From Candidatus Woesearchaeota archaeon CG10_big_fil_rev_8_21_14_0_10_36_11 (GTDB lineage Archaea; Nanobdellota; Nanobdellia; Woesearchaeales; GW2011-AR9): 22,361 nt of DNA. How positions within the stretch are numbered: the first letter of the stretch is position 1; each line of letters opens with the position of its first letter. Shown here piece by piece: positions 1 through 7,068 of this stretch. A model generated the notes under the pieces. It had not been told where the DNA came from. It made no database searches and worked only from the letters and a program-made list of their open reading frames with translations. The position numbers were made by a program, and so were the translations under genes. The stretch spans positions 1 through 22,361 of the forward strand of contig PCYB01000036.1 of the NCBI GenBank assembly GCA_002762845.1, read 5' to 3'.

Positions 1-42
1 AAAGCAGTACCGGTTAACAGCTTTTGTTAGCTAATTAATCAT

Positions 43-67
43 ACCACCACGTCTATTGACTGGTGGT
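43..67. repeat. Strong stem-loop at the end of the truncated oxidoreductase
   Basis: ACCACCA (43-49) pairs with TGGTGGT (61-67), then one bulged C, then GTC (51-53) with GAC (58-60), closing a TATT loop. This gives ten base pairs. It covers the last codons and stop of the minus-strand gene. No T-tract follows on the minus strand, so a classic intrinsic terminator is unlikely. It may be a processing or termination hairpin, or mark a rearrangement point. Confidence 0.5.
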
Positions 68-412
68 TCTTGATTGCTTTCTGAACTTTTTTAGAATACG
101 AATAAGTTTTAAAACCTGCAAAGGATATTTGATACAACTGGCAGTCATATAAAAACGATTTTTATAATGAAATCTTAAATTGAAAACACTTAATTTACGC
201 GTTTTTTCCAAGAATCGACCGACATGATAATAATCGGATCCAATGAAGTAGGCACCATAAGGAACATTTCCTTTCTTGGACATAAGTATTCTTCCACCAA
301 TATCTTTTGTTATAAGTAAGAAATCTTTATTATTTTCATGAAGTTTCCTAGCACATCCAAGACCAGCGATACCTCCACCTATAATTACTGTTTCAATCTC
401 TTTTTGTGTCAT
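53..412 (-). pseudogene. FAD/NAD(P)-binding amine-oxidase-like oxidoreductase, N-terminal fragment
   Basis: The 119-residue product begins with a dinucleotide-binding motif, VIIGGGIAGLGCARKL (about residues 9-24), typical of the NAD_binding_8/protoporphyrinogen-oxidase-like flavoproteins that bind FAD through a Rossmann fold. Later residues (GGRI, then YPLQVLKL near 94-101) also resemble the first part of such enzymes. Family members are usually 400-500 residues, so this stops after roughly the first quarter. All three minus-strand frames meet stops within about 20 bases beyond the TAG, so a single frameshift does not rescue it. The stop lies in the loop of a strong hairpin at 43-67. A TATA-like TTTATATTTA stretch lies upstream (about 441-451), so it may still be transcribed. 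It is read as a truncated remnant; a short functional FAD-binding protein or an assembly break is possible. The substrate cannot be assigned. Confidence 0.55.
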
Positions 413-470
413 CGTATATGTCTAAATAAGTGCGATAGTAAATATAAACATTACTCTTTAAACAATAACA

Positions 471-479
471 TTTTTAAAG
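471..479 (+). promoter_or_regulatory. TATA box of the tRNA-Val gene
   Basis: TTTTTAAAG is centred about 28 bases before the first base of the mature tRNA (504), the expected spacing for archaeal TBP/TFB-dependent transcription. Confidence 0.55.
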
Positions 480-503
480 AAAGAGGATACATTCTCTTCA
501 AAT

Positions 504-621
504 GGGCCTATGGTCTAGTGGCTATGACTACTCGCTTACACCGAGTCGATCCCCGGTTCGAGAAAGTCACTGTGTTCGTTCATTCGTGCGCAGGATTACG
601 AATTTCCGGGTGGGCCCACCA
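504..621 (+). tRNA. trnV: tRNA-Val (anticodon UAC) with an intron in the T-loop
   Basis: Acceptor stem GGGCCTA (504-510) pairs with TGGGCCC (611-617); discriminator A618 and an encoded CCA (619-621) follow. The D-arm is 513-528 with three pairs and a T-T mismatch. Anticodon stem ACTCG (530-534)/CGAGT (542-546) encloses CTTACAC, giving anticodon TAC at 537-539, which reads valine GUA/GUN codons. Variable region is 547-551; T-stem is CCCGG (552-556)/CCGGG (606-610). The T-loop is interrupted: TTCGAG (557-562), then about 42 extra bases, then T605. Joining 562 to 605 gives a consensus loop TTCGAGT and a 76-base mature tRNA including CCA. The insertion lies between standard positions 59 and 60, a non-canonical intron site known in archaea. 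Confidence 0.88.
563..604 (+). other. tRNA intron (relaxed bulge-helix-bulge site)
   Basis: A four-base-pair helix TTCG (557-560)/CGAA (599-602) is flanked by three-base bulges AGA (561-563) and TTT (603-605), with the T-stem as outer helix. Archaeal splicing endonuclease cuts after the second bulge base, giving 562|563 and 604|605. The inner helix is weak (AA/TT), with a further stem CTGTG (570-574)/CGCAG (589-593) inside the intron, so this is a relaxed rather than strict motif. The 42-base length is far too short for an encoded endonuclease. Confidence 0.75.
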
Positions 622-628
622 TTTTTTT
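622..628 (+). terminator. T-tract terminator after tRNA-Val
   Basis: Seven consecutive T bases follow the encoded CCA directly. Oligo-T on the non-template strand is enough to terminate archaeal RNA polymerase. Confidence 0.5.
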
Positions 629-654
629 AATATATACTTTCCATTACAACATTC

Positions 655-665
655 TTTTTAAATAT
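655..665 (+). promoter_or_regulatory. TATA box of the beta-barrel-like gene
   Basis: TTTTTAAATAT is centred 25 bases before the ATG at 685. Transcription would start at or next to the start codon, so the mRNA is probably leaderless. Confidence 0.55.
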
Positions 666-684
666 CAGTAATAACCAATTTTTG

Positions 685-1626
685 ATGGAGAAAGTAACTG
701 GGGTTGGTCTTTTAAGTGCGGCGGCATTAGCAGCAGTTCTTGGTCTTACGTCAAGAGCAGATGCGGTCTCCATAACGCCAGAAGAACCTTTTGACAGGGA
801 ACCCTCCGAGCTGATTATTTCTCCTTATGCTGGTTTTGGTGTCCGTTTTCTGGGAAAAAGTGACGCATTAGAAAGACAAGTCGACGGGGATGCAAGGGAT
901 GTCTATGAACCAGCAATGCCAGGTTTTGCGAGCTGGTTACAATTGAGTGGTATGATGCCATACATTAGTCTTGGCGTTGATGTTAATCCTTTTGAACATC
1001 TTACGGATAAAGGTGCGCAGGTTGAGTTTGGCACAGAATTTAATTTTTCATCGTCAGGTATCTTTGGCGAGCATAACATCAGTAAAACGTTTGATGCAAG
1101 TGTTATGGAAGGTAAATTTGTCCTAGGACCAACACCAACAACATTTACACAACATTTAGACTTTTATGGTAATTGGGCATTACGTGCAAAATACCTTTTC
1201 TGTGATGCTGGTAGTCCGTCAGTTCACGGCGGTCCATTTTTTGAACTTGCTGTTGGTGTATCATACATTGCAAGTACATCCACGCTTCATATTCATGTTG
1301 ATGGTACTGAGAAAGCAAACCAACTTGTTGAATTAGCGGGTGGGTGGGGAAGTGAAACTCTTAAAAAACTAGAATTGTATCGGGACATACGGACTGTCGC
1401 AGAAACAACAGGAGTTGGCATCTCAGTAACGCCACGCATCGGTGGAAGGATTACGTTTGGTGACCATTTTGGTATTGATCTTTCTGTTGGGTATGTACAT
1501 GAATGTTTGTGGTTGACAATGGATAAACGGACGGTCAAAGATGGTGATAGTACAGAAGAAACAGTTCATGTTGATTCTAAAACGGGCAATTTGGATCTTC
1601 AGGTTAATCTAAGGGGATATTTCTAA
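685..1626 (+). CDS. Secreted protein resembling an outer-membrane beta-barrel
   Basis: The 313-residue product has a clear signal peptide: a Lys near the N-terminus, a hydrophobic core (GLLSAAALAAVLGLT, about 8-22) and a likely signal-peptidase site after SRADA. The rest is rich in alternating polar/hydrophobic segments with glycine and aromatic residues, such as ISPYAGFGVRFLG, FFELAVGVSYIA, PRIGGRITFGDHFGIDLSVG and the C-terminal LDLQVNLRGYF. It ends in phenylalanine, as bacterial outer-membrane barrels do. No helical membrane segment is present after the signal. ATG 685 is preferred to the TTG one codon earlier because the TATA box sits 25 bases upstream. The likely place is the cell envelope, perhaps as a pore or surface protein. 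No specific family was recognised; a soluble beta-sandwich surface protein is the main alternative. Confidence 0.7.
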   Translation: MEKVTGVGLLSAAALAAVLGLTSRADAVSITPEEPFDREPSELIISPYAGFGVRFLGKSDALERQVDGDARDVYEPAMPGFASWLQLSGMMPYISLGVDVNPFEHLTDKGAQVEFGTEFNFSSSGIFGEHNISKTFDASVMEGKFVLGPTPTTFTQHLDFYGNWALRAKYLFCDAGSPSVHGGPFFELAVGVSYIASTSTLHIHVDGTEKANQLVELAGGWGSETLKKLELYRDIRTVAETTGVGISVTPRIGGRITFGDHFGIDLSVGYVHECLWLTMDKRTVKDGDSTEETVHVDSKTGNLDLQVNLRGYF

Positions 1627-1642
1627 CTCCGAAACCAAATCC

Positions 1643-1650
1643 TTATAAAT
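1643..1650 (+). promoter_or_regulatory. TATA box of scpA
   Basis: TTATAAAT is centred 25 bases before the scpA ATG at 1672, implying a leaderless transcript that starts in the 45-base gap after the preceding gene. Confidence 0.5.
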
Positions 1651-1671
1651 AACTAAATTTTCTTCTCTTGT

Positions 1672-2397
1672 ATGCAAGAACAAATTTTTGATATGCTCCT
1701 TCAGGAAGAAGAGCTGAGTTGGAAAACAATCATTTATGACTTAGTGAAAACTGAACAGATGAATCCATGGGATGTTAACATCACGCTTCTTACACAAAAA
1801 TATATTGAACTGATTAAAGAAATCCAAGAATTAAATTTACGTGTTTCAGGGAAAGTATTGCTTGCTGCAGCATTTCTTCTAAGAATAAAATCAACACATC
1901 TTGTTGATGACGGAATTTCTAAGTTTGATGCATTACTAAACCAACATGATGGGGATGATGATGAAGAAGACTTTTTTGAAGATATCAATGGTTCTCGTGT
2001 TCGGAGAGACAAAACACAATTTCCTCTTATCCCTAAAAATCCTCAACCACGAAGCAGGAAAGTATCAATACATGATTTAGTAAGTGCATTACAACAAGCA
2101 ATGACAACCAGAAAACGTGCATTGGAAAAGATTAAACCGGTTAAATTCGATATGCCAGATAGGAAAGTTGATATCATGGAAGTCATCCGTGATGTGTACC
2201 ATAAAGTATCGTATTACATGAAAAAAGATAATTCGAAAGACGTCTCATTCAGCAGACTTCTTCCTTCCAATGCGGGTAAAGAAGAGAAAGTATTTACATT
2301 TTTACCATTATTACATTTAGAACATCAGCAAAAATTAGTTATGAACCAGAAGGTTCCATTCGACGAGATTTATGTGAAGTTAATGAAAGGGAAATAA
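1672..2397 (+). CDS. scpA: Segregation and condensation protein A (ScpA, kleisin)
   Basis: The 241-residue product matches the ScpA/kleisin family. The N-terminal part has the typical order of a helical SMC-binding region (SWKTIIYDLVKTEQMNPWDVNI, about 17-38, then a long helix LNLRVSGKVLLAAAFLLRIKS at 55-75). An acidic, poorly conserved linker (DGDDDEEDFFEDI, 93-105) follows, and the C-terminus is winged-helix-like (FTFLPLLHLEHQQKLVMNQKVPFDEIYVKL). ScpA bridges the head domains of an SMC dimer and helps compact and segregate the chromosome. The length is usual for the family. No scpB or smc gene lies in the window. It appears leaderless, with its own promoter and a 45-base gap after the upstream gene. 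Confidence 0.9.
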   Translation: MQEQIFDMLLQEEELSWKTIIYDLVKTEQMNPWDVNITLLTQKYIELIKEIQELNLRVSGKVLLAAAFLLRIKSTHLVDDGISKFDALLNQHDGDDDEEDFFEDINGSRVRRDKTQFPLIPKNPQPRSRKVSIHDLVSALQQAMTTRKRALEKIKPVKFDMPDRKVDIMEVIRDVYHKVSYYMKKDNSKDVSFSRLLPSNAGKEEKVFTFLPLLHLEHQQKLVMNQKVPFDEIYVKLMKGK

Positions 2398-2408
2398 CAT
2401 TTAAATAA

Positions 2409-2807
2409 TTATAATCTATCTTCTAATCCAAAATCTCCAGTATCCAATCTTTTATCTTTTGTGTCTAAACTTCTTTTTCTGTCACAATTTCAGTTTTTAA
2501 TCTTTCATATGTATCTGCACCAGCAAGAACCAATGTTGCAAGTCGACTGTTACTTTGAGTAGGTATTTAAAGGAATAATGACAGTTACTTTTGCTAAATC
2601 TTTCATACCTCCTTGGGCAGGTGTAAAACGATACACAAGAACCTCTCCTTTTTCTTCATCGTAAAATGGTTTTACACTTCTTTCTTTAGAAATTTCACCA
2701 AATTCATTTATTGGCAAAACGTTCTCTTGTTTCATTAGAAATCCACTGAAAGTATCAATTCCATAAAATCTTTCAGCGACCCAATTATATATTGTGGATG
2801 TTGCCAT
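2409..2807 (-). pseudogene. Small unknown protein gene, apparently frameshifted
   Basis: An intact reading frame runs from ATG 2807 to TAA 2550 (85 residues, beginning MATSTIYNWVAERFYGIDTF, with charged and beta-rich character). The last residues fit poorly with what follows: the next frame continues with protein-like sequence (SNSRLATLVLAGADTYERLK) to TAG at 2465-2467. Dropping one base from the three-A run at 2554-2556 (T on the plus strand) joins the two. After that TAG the original frame resumes with LDTKDKRLDTGDFGLEDRL and ends with TAA at 2409, and 2409-2807 is exactly 133 codons. This fits a 132-residue ancestor carrying two compensating indels, or sequencing errors. No family was recognised. 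The reading of the last segment is the least certain. Confidence 0.45.
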
Positions 2808-2831
2808 CTTTTCACTATCACTATAAAATAG

Positions 2832-2840
2832 TATTTAAAC
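2832..2840 (-). promoter_or_regulatory. TATA box of the small minus-strand gene at 2807
   Basis: Read on the minus strand this is GTTTAAATA, an archaeal consensus box centred about 29 bases before the ATG at 2807. Finding a good promoter argues that this broken gene was recently or still is expressed. Confidence 0.45.
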
Positions 2841-2895
2841 ATTATGAAACATGCAAAATTACCTCCATAACATTTTTAAAGTAGCAGACGAAAAA

Positions 2896-2906
2896 GTATT
2901 TAAAAC
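2896..2906 (+). promoter_or_regulatory. TATA box of lonB
   Basis: GTATTTAAAAC is centred about 36 bases before ATG 2938, placing transcription start near 2927 and leaving a leader of about 11 bases. This supports 2938 rather than the in-frame ATG at 2851 as the start, because the box would lie inside the longer reading frame. Confidence 0.5.
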
Positions 2907-2937
2907 AACGATAGATGTTTCTTATGTACGTTATTCC

Positions 2938-4806
2938 ATGAAAACTACACAAAATATCCGGGTTCCAGAAAGGATTGTGAACCAGGTCATTGGACAGGAC
3001 GAAGCGGTTACTATCATAAAGAAAGCTGCACAACAAATGCGGCACGTTCTCCTTATAGGAGATCCAGGAACTGGTAAATCTATGCTAGGGTTAGCACTTG
3101 CAGAACTTCTTCCAAACTCTGAACTTAAAGATATCCTTGCAATGCCAAATCCTAATGATGAAAATAATCCGTTAATACAGGAATTGCCTGCCGGTACGGG
3201 AAGGGATGAAGTTAAAAAAAGCCAATTAGATGGTAAAAAGATGTTTAAAAATAATAATTTCTTATTGTTTATTGTTGCTATTATAACATTTATTGCACCC
3301 TGGTGGATAAGGCAACATTATAATTCCGATTTGATGTTTACTGCATTTTTCCTTGGAGGAATGTTATTCCTTGCAGCGTTTGCTATCATGATGAGCATGG
3401 GCCCGCGAATGTTTAAGACTGGCGGAACGATTGCGCCAAAACTTATCGTTGACAATTTTGGAAAGAAACAGGCAAACTTTTTTGACGCCACGGGTGCGCA
3501 TGCTGGTGCGTTGTTAGGAGACGTACTTCACGATCCGTTCCAAAGTGGTGGTTTAGGAACGCCTGCAAATCAACGTGTCGTCGGCGGAATGATCCATAAA
3601 GCAAATAGGGGTGTCCTTTTCATTGACGAAATTGCAACGCTTCATCCGAGAACACAACAAGAATTATTATCTGCGTTACAGGAAAAAAAGTTTCCAATCA
3701 CAGGTCAATCTGAACGGTCAGCAGGTGCAATGGTGCGAACAGACCCTGTTCCTTGCGACTTTATTTTAATTGCGGCAGGAAACTTGGAGACGATAAAAAA
3801 TATGCATCCTGCACTTCGGTCACGTATTAGGGGATATGGGTATGAAGTGTATATGAATGAAACGATGCTTGATACAAAAGAAAACAGGTTAAAGATTGCA
3901 CGGTTCGTAGCACAAGAAGTGAAAAAGGAAAAGGGAAAGATTCCACATTTTGACATAACTGGGATTAACGCTATCATTGAAGAAGCGCGACGACGTGCAA
4001 ACAGAAAGGAACGTTTAACGTTACACTTACGTGGACTTGGTGGTCTTGTACGAGCAGCGGGTGATTTAGCTCGTGAACAAAAGTCTGAATTTGTTACAAA
4101 TGTACACATTCGTGAAGCAAAGAAAATTGCACGACCACTTGAACAACAAATTGCTGATAAACATATTGAACGGAAGAAAGAGTATGAAGTTATTATGACA
4201 ATGGGAAAACTTGTCGGACGGGTAAACGGCCTTGCAGTTATCGGTTCAGGTTCTGCATATTCAGGAATTTTGTTACCTATTGAAGCAGAAGTAACGTTCG
4301 GCGGGAAAAAGTCAGAAATTATTGCTACAGGTAAATTAGGCGAGATAGCAAAAGAAGCAGTGAAAAACGTTTCAGCGATTATCATGAAATATTTCGGGGA
4401 AGATATTAAAGAAACACGTGACATCTTTGTACAATTCTTGCAGACGTACGAAGGTGTTGAGGGTGATTCAGCGTCTATTGCTGTTGCGACAGCTATCATC
4501 TCAGCGTTGAAAGGAGTTCCTGTAAAACAATCAGTTGCAATGACAGGTTCTTTATCAGTTCGTGGTGAAGTTCTGCCCGTTGGTGGTGTTTCGTCAAAAG
4601 TTGAAGCTGCAATTGACACGGGCATTAAGACTGTTATCGTTCCTAAATCAAACCTTCAGGACATTGTTATTGAGAAAGAAAAAATGTCTAAAGTAACAAT
4701 AATTCCCGTCACACGAATTGAAGAAGTGCTCGAACATGCGTTGGATTGGAGCGGGCAAAAGAGATTAAAAGAACAAATATTTAATGGAAAGAAAAAGAAA
4801 CTATAG
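2938..4806 (+). CDS. lonB: Archaeal membrane-anchored ATP-dependent protease LonB
   Basis: The 622-residue product is an archaeal LonB, an AAA+ serine protease held in the cytoplasmic membrane that degrades misfolded and regulatory proteins. In order it has: Walker A GDPGTGKS (41-48); two transmembrane helices inserted in the ATPase domain (about 107-124 and 132-152); Walker B VLFIDE (226-231); an arginine-rich sensor region; and the C-terminal protease domain with catalytic Ser511 in EGDSAS and Lys554 in SSKVEAA. Their 43-residue spacing matches bacterial Lon. An in-frame ATG at 2851 would add 29 residues, but the family usually begins close to the KVPERIVNQVIGQ-like segment and the TATA box lies at 2896-2906, so 2938 is chosen. 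All active-site residues are intact. Confidence 0.95.
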   Translation: MKTTQNIRVPERIVNQVIGQDEAVTIIKKAAQQMRHVLLIGDPGTGKSMLGLALAELLPNSELKDILAMPNPNDENNPLIQELPAGTGRDEVKKSQLDGKKMFKNNNFLLFIVAIITFIAPWWIRQHYNSDLMFTAFFLGGMLFLAAFAIMMSMGPRMFKTGGTIAPKLIVDNFGKKQANFFDATGAHAGALLGDVLHDPFQSGGLGTPANQRVVGGMIHKANRGVLFIDEIATLHPRTQQELLSALQEKKFPITGQSERSAGAMVRTDPVPCDFILIAAGNLETIKNMHPALRSRIRGYGYEVYMNETMLDTKENRLKIARFVAQEVKKEKGKIPHFDITGINAIIEEARRRANRKERLTLHLRGLGGLVRAAGDLAREQKSEFVTNVHIREAKKIARPLEQQIADKHIERKKEYEVIMTMGKLVGRVNGLAVIGSGSAYSGILLPIEAEVTFGGKKSEIIATGKLGEIAKEAVKNVSAIIMKYFGEDIKETRDIFVQFLQTYEGVEGDSASIAVATAIISALKGVPVKQSVAMTGSLSVRGEVLPVGGVSSKVEAAIDTGIKTVIVPKSNLQDIVIEKEKMSKVTIIPVTRIEEVLEHALDWSGQKRLKEQIFNGKKKKL

Positions 4807-4811
4807 AAACC

Positions 4812-4819
4812 TTTAAAAA
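4812..4819 (+). promoter_or_regulatory. TATA box of the eS8 gene
   Basis: TTTAAAAA is centred 29 bases before the ATG at 4845, giving a leader of only a few bases. Confidence 0.5.
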
Positions 4820-4844
4820 CCACACGTAAAAATAGAGTATAACA

Positions 4845-5222
4845 ATGGCACGATCACAAGTACGGTCACAACGGAAAGCGTCTGGTGGACGATACCACGC
4901 GTACAGAGCTAAAAAGAAGTATGAACTTTCAGGGTATCCTGCAAATGCAAAGATTGATACTGAGCATAAATCTCGAGTGAAGCGTACCCTTGGCGGTAAC
5001 AGTAAACGAGTTCTTCTTGGTACGAACAAGGTTAATGTGACTAATGCTCAAGGAAAAACCCAAAAGACAGAATTAGTTAATGTAGTTGAAAACTCTGCAA
5101 ATCCAAACTTGGTTCGTCGTAACATTCTGACAAAAGGTGCAGTTGTTGAAACCAAACTGGGGAGAGCAAGAATTACGTCTCGGCCAGGTCAAACTGGAAC
5201 AGCAAATGCTGTACTTGTTTGA
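4845..5222 (+). CDS. rps8e: 30S ribosomal protein S8e (eS8)
   Basis: The 125-residue product is ribosomal protein eS8, found in archaea and eukaryotes but not in bacteria, and part of the small ribosomal subunit. Typical features are the basic N-terminus MARSQVRSQRKASGGRYHAY, the segment KRTLGGNSKRVLL (about 46-58), and a C-terminus with VRRNILTKGAVVETKLGRARITSRPGQ-like sequence. The length is the archaeal norm; eukaryotic versions carry a large insertion that is missing here. This gene is the clearest single indicator that the host is an archaeon. It has its own promoter between lonB and the next gene. Confidence 0.97.
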   Translation: MARSQVRSQRKASGGRYHAYRAKKKYELSGYPANAKIDTEHKSRVKRTLGGNSKRVLLGTNKVNVTNAQGKTQKTELVNVVENSANPNLVRRNILTKGAVVETKLGRARITSRPGQTGTANAVLV

Positions 5223-5243
5223 TACTACTCTAGTTTAGTAAAC

Positions 5244-5250
5244 TTTATAA
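5244..5250 (+). promoter_or_regulatory. TATA box for the gene at 5275
   Basis: TTTATAA lies 25-31 bases before ATG 5275. It rules against the GTG at 5251, which directly abuts the box and would not be on the transcript. Confidence 0.55.
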
Positions 5251-5274
5251 GTGAGTAATTTTCTTGATAGTTTT

Positions 5275-6537
5275 ATGAGTAAGAAATCTAAAAAGCTTCG
5301 AGAAGCACAAGAACGTGCTGAAAGATTTTCTGCTAAACGAGCGAAAAAACAGAAGTATGCAACTCTTGGTGCACAGGGAAGTCCTAAACCAAAAGGTCCA
5401 AATTCTCCTCTTGTTGGATATGTTGAAGGGGGTGTTGCTGTTGCAAAACCATTACCACTAACTGTTGAAGCGCCACCAAAACCAGATTATGCCTCTCCAG
5501 CACGTCCAGAAACTCAAGATCATCAAACACCATATCATAATGGATTTACGACATCACGAAGAGACGAGACTTCTCTGGCAAGAGTAGCGCCTGGTATTGA
5601 ACTTATCGTTCACGATTGTTTTTTTGGTAGAACAGTTGTTGTTGGGAGAAACATAGTTCCTTATGTAACTGGATTCACACAACGCGATGTTCATTATTTA
5701 GATGATGGTACCGAATATATCAAATTTGTTAATCCTAAAAGAGAATCAGGAATCATGCAAAGAACAAGAATTCCTGTAAATGATTCGAGAGTAGAAATGT
5801 ATGATGAATTATATTTTGATGAGGGCGTACATTTAACGTGGTTGGGTATGGGTGGAGATGTGGAAGAAAAAACAAAAGCTTTCTTATTCAAAAAAGTTGG
5901 AGAAACGCGTAAAGGAACAACAGCAAATCTTTTACCAAAAGCCGAGGCACCAAACAAAGGCTATGCTTCTTCAATGAATCCAACAGTGGAACTCCCACAT
6001 AATGTAAGGGCTCTTTCAGAACCATATCCTCCTCGACCCACAGAAAGAATAACTGGACAACAAAAAGTTATTCTAACTACTCCAACCTCCGCAGCTTATC
6101 GAAGAGATGAACAAAGGAGTACAGGAAGATACGGTGGGGCTGGTGAAAGAAGCGCGATAACAAAAGAAGTAAGACCTACACAGATTAGGGAACCTGTGCG
6201 AGAAACACCAAAACAGAAATCAATAGAACTTATTGTTGTTGATGAAGAAGATCTTCATGTTCTTGTTGTTGGACCAAGCGCAAAGGAGTATGTTCGAGGA
6301 AAACCGAAAGATGAATATCTTGGAGAAGGAACGTTAAAAAATGGTATGCCTTTTTCTCTTGTACGCGTTAATGATACATCTCTTGCACCATGGCAAGTAG
6401 ACCCTTCAGTTAGAGTGGAGACGTATGAAGATTTTAATCTTGAAACGGGTGGATTATCTTTACGATATGTTCTTCACGACGTAGAAGCTCAAAGAAGAAA
6501 AAGAACAGAAAAAGTAATTACAGATATTCTAAAATAA
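5275..6537 (+). CDS. Unknown protein with a duplicated domain and low-complexity linker
   Basis: The 420-residue product was not assigned to a family. The N-terminus is a very basic, Lys/Arg/Glu-rich helix (MSKKSKKLREAQERAERFSA), followed by a Pro/Gly-rich stretch to about residue 100. Two related segments of about 95 residues follow, at 108-205 and 317-410. Both open with IELIV-[HV]-D, continue with a beta-strand ending VVG or VVVG, have a YV-x-G and a YL-[DG]-[DE]-G motif, then R-x-x-VND-[ST] and RVE-[MT]-YE/YD, and finish in a strand before a basic helix. A disordered linker rich in Pro, Thr and Arg separates them. No signal peptide or membrane helix is seen. ATG 5275 is chosen because a TATA box sits 28 bases upstream. 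Confidence 0.8.
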   Translation: MSKKSKKLREAQERAERFSAKRAKKQKYATLGAQGSPKPKGPNSPLVGYVEGGVAVAKPLPLTVEAPPKPDYASPARPETQDHQTPYHNGFTTSRRDETSLARVAPGIELIVHDCFFGRTVVVGRNIVPYVTGFTQRDVHYLDDGTEYIKFVNPKRESGIMQRTRIPVNDSRVEMYDELYFDEGVHLTWLGMGGDVEEKTKAFLFKKVGETRKGTTANLLPKAEAPNKGYASSMNPTVELPHNVRALSEPYPPRPTERITGQQKVILTTPTSAAYRRDEQRSTGRYGGAGERSAITKEVRPTQIREPVRETPKQKSIELIVVDEEDLHVLVVGPSAKEYVRGKPKDEYLGEGTLKNGMPFSLVRVNDTSLAPWQVDPSVRVETYEDFNLETGGLSLRYVLHDVEAQRRKRTEKVITDILK

Positions 6538-6543
6538 AAAGTA

Positions 6544-7068
6544 TTAATTTACATACGCACTTGCTGCGCCAACTAACGTTTCTATGCTCCCAAATTTAAG
6601 CAAATAATTTTCTAAGAATCCTACACCAAAAATAATGGCAATGATAATGATTGCTATTCCAACAAAACCTAAACTTATGCCCAGAACTGCCATCCATTTA
6701 CCTTTCATATGTTCTCTCTGTGTTTGCATTAAACCACCAATACCAAATATGATTGCTAATGTACTAAAGAGCGGAAGAATTAGTCCAACTATGCCTAATA
6801 TTAACGAAATGAATGAAAATTCAGAATGAAACTTCTCTTCGTGCGATAAAGATTGTTGCCGTTGTGCTTCCTTTCGTCTTGTTTGTTGGGGTGCTGGAAA
6901 ATCTTCTTGTTCTACGGGTTGTTGTGAATCTATACGTTGCAATTGTTCATCAATGTACCTTGTTGTCCGTTTTTCAAAATGTTCTTGTATGGCATCAGGC
7001 ACTTGCAACCACCTCTCATCAAAAGACTTTCTAGAGATATTTAAATGTTTTGTCCAGTGTGATACCAC
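6544..7068 (-). CDS. Membrane protein with a DUF4190-like two-helix domain
   Basis: The 174-residue product has a hydrophilic N-terminal half rich in Gln, Glu and Arg (QQPVEQEDFPAPQQTRRKEA, about 49-68), predicted cytoplasmic and flexible. Two long hydrophobic segments follow, near 84-108 (SFISLILGIVGLILPLFSTL) and 122-152 (WMAVLGISLGFVGIAIIIIA), joined by a short polar loop with QTQREHMKGK. That hairpin of two Gly-rich helices resembles the DUF4190 family, of unknown function. The start is GTG 7068, preceded by AGGA and a TATA box at 7104-7111; no in-frame ATG lies near the N-terminus. Its first codons contain one arm of a 10-base inverted repeat. It is convergent with the gene ending at 6537, leaving only 6 bases between stops. 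Confidence 0.75.
   Translation of the reverse strand: MVSHWTKHLNISRKSFDERWLQVPDAIQEHFEKRTTRYIDEQLQRIDSQQPVEQEDFPAPQQTRRKEAQRQQSLSHEEKFHSEFSFISLILGIVGLILPLFSTLAIIFGIGGLMQTQREHMKGKWMAVLGISLGFVGIAIIIIAIIFGVGFLENYLLKFGSIETLVGAASAYVN

Noticed and set aside
338..661. A 107-codon plus-strand reading frame
   Set aside because: It overlaps the tRNA-Val gene and the start of the minus-strand oxidoreductase; composition is not protein-like and the tRNA explains the sequence.
2423..2467. Possible TAG read-through (pyrrolysine-like) in the broken gene
   Set aside because: TAG serves as an ordinary stop for lonB and grpE in this window, and no pyl genes are seen; frameshift explains the pattern better.
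3705..4625. A long 306-codon minus-strand frame inside lonB
   Set aside because: It is antisense to the conserved protease domain of LonB, rich in Ser/Pro/Thr as expected of a shadow, with no promoter or SD.
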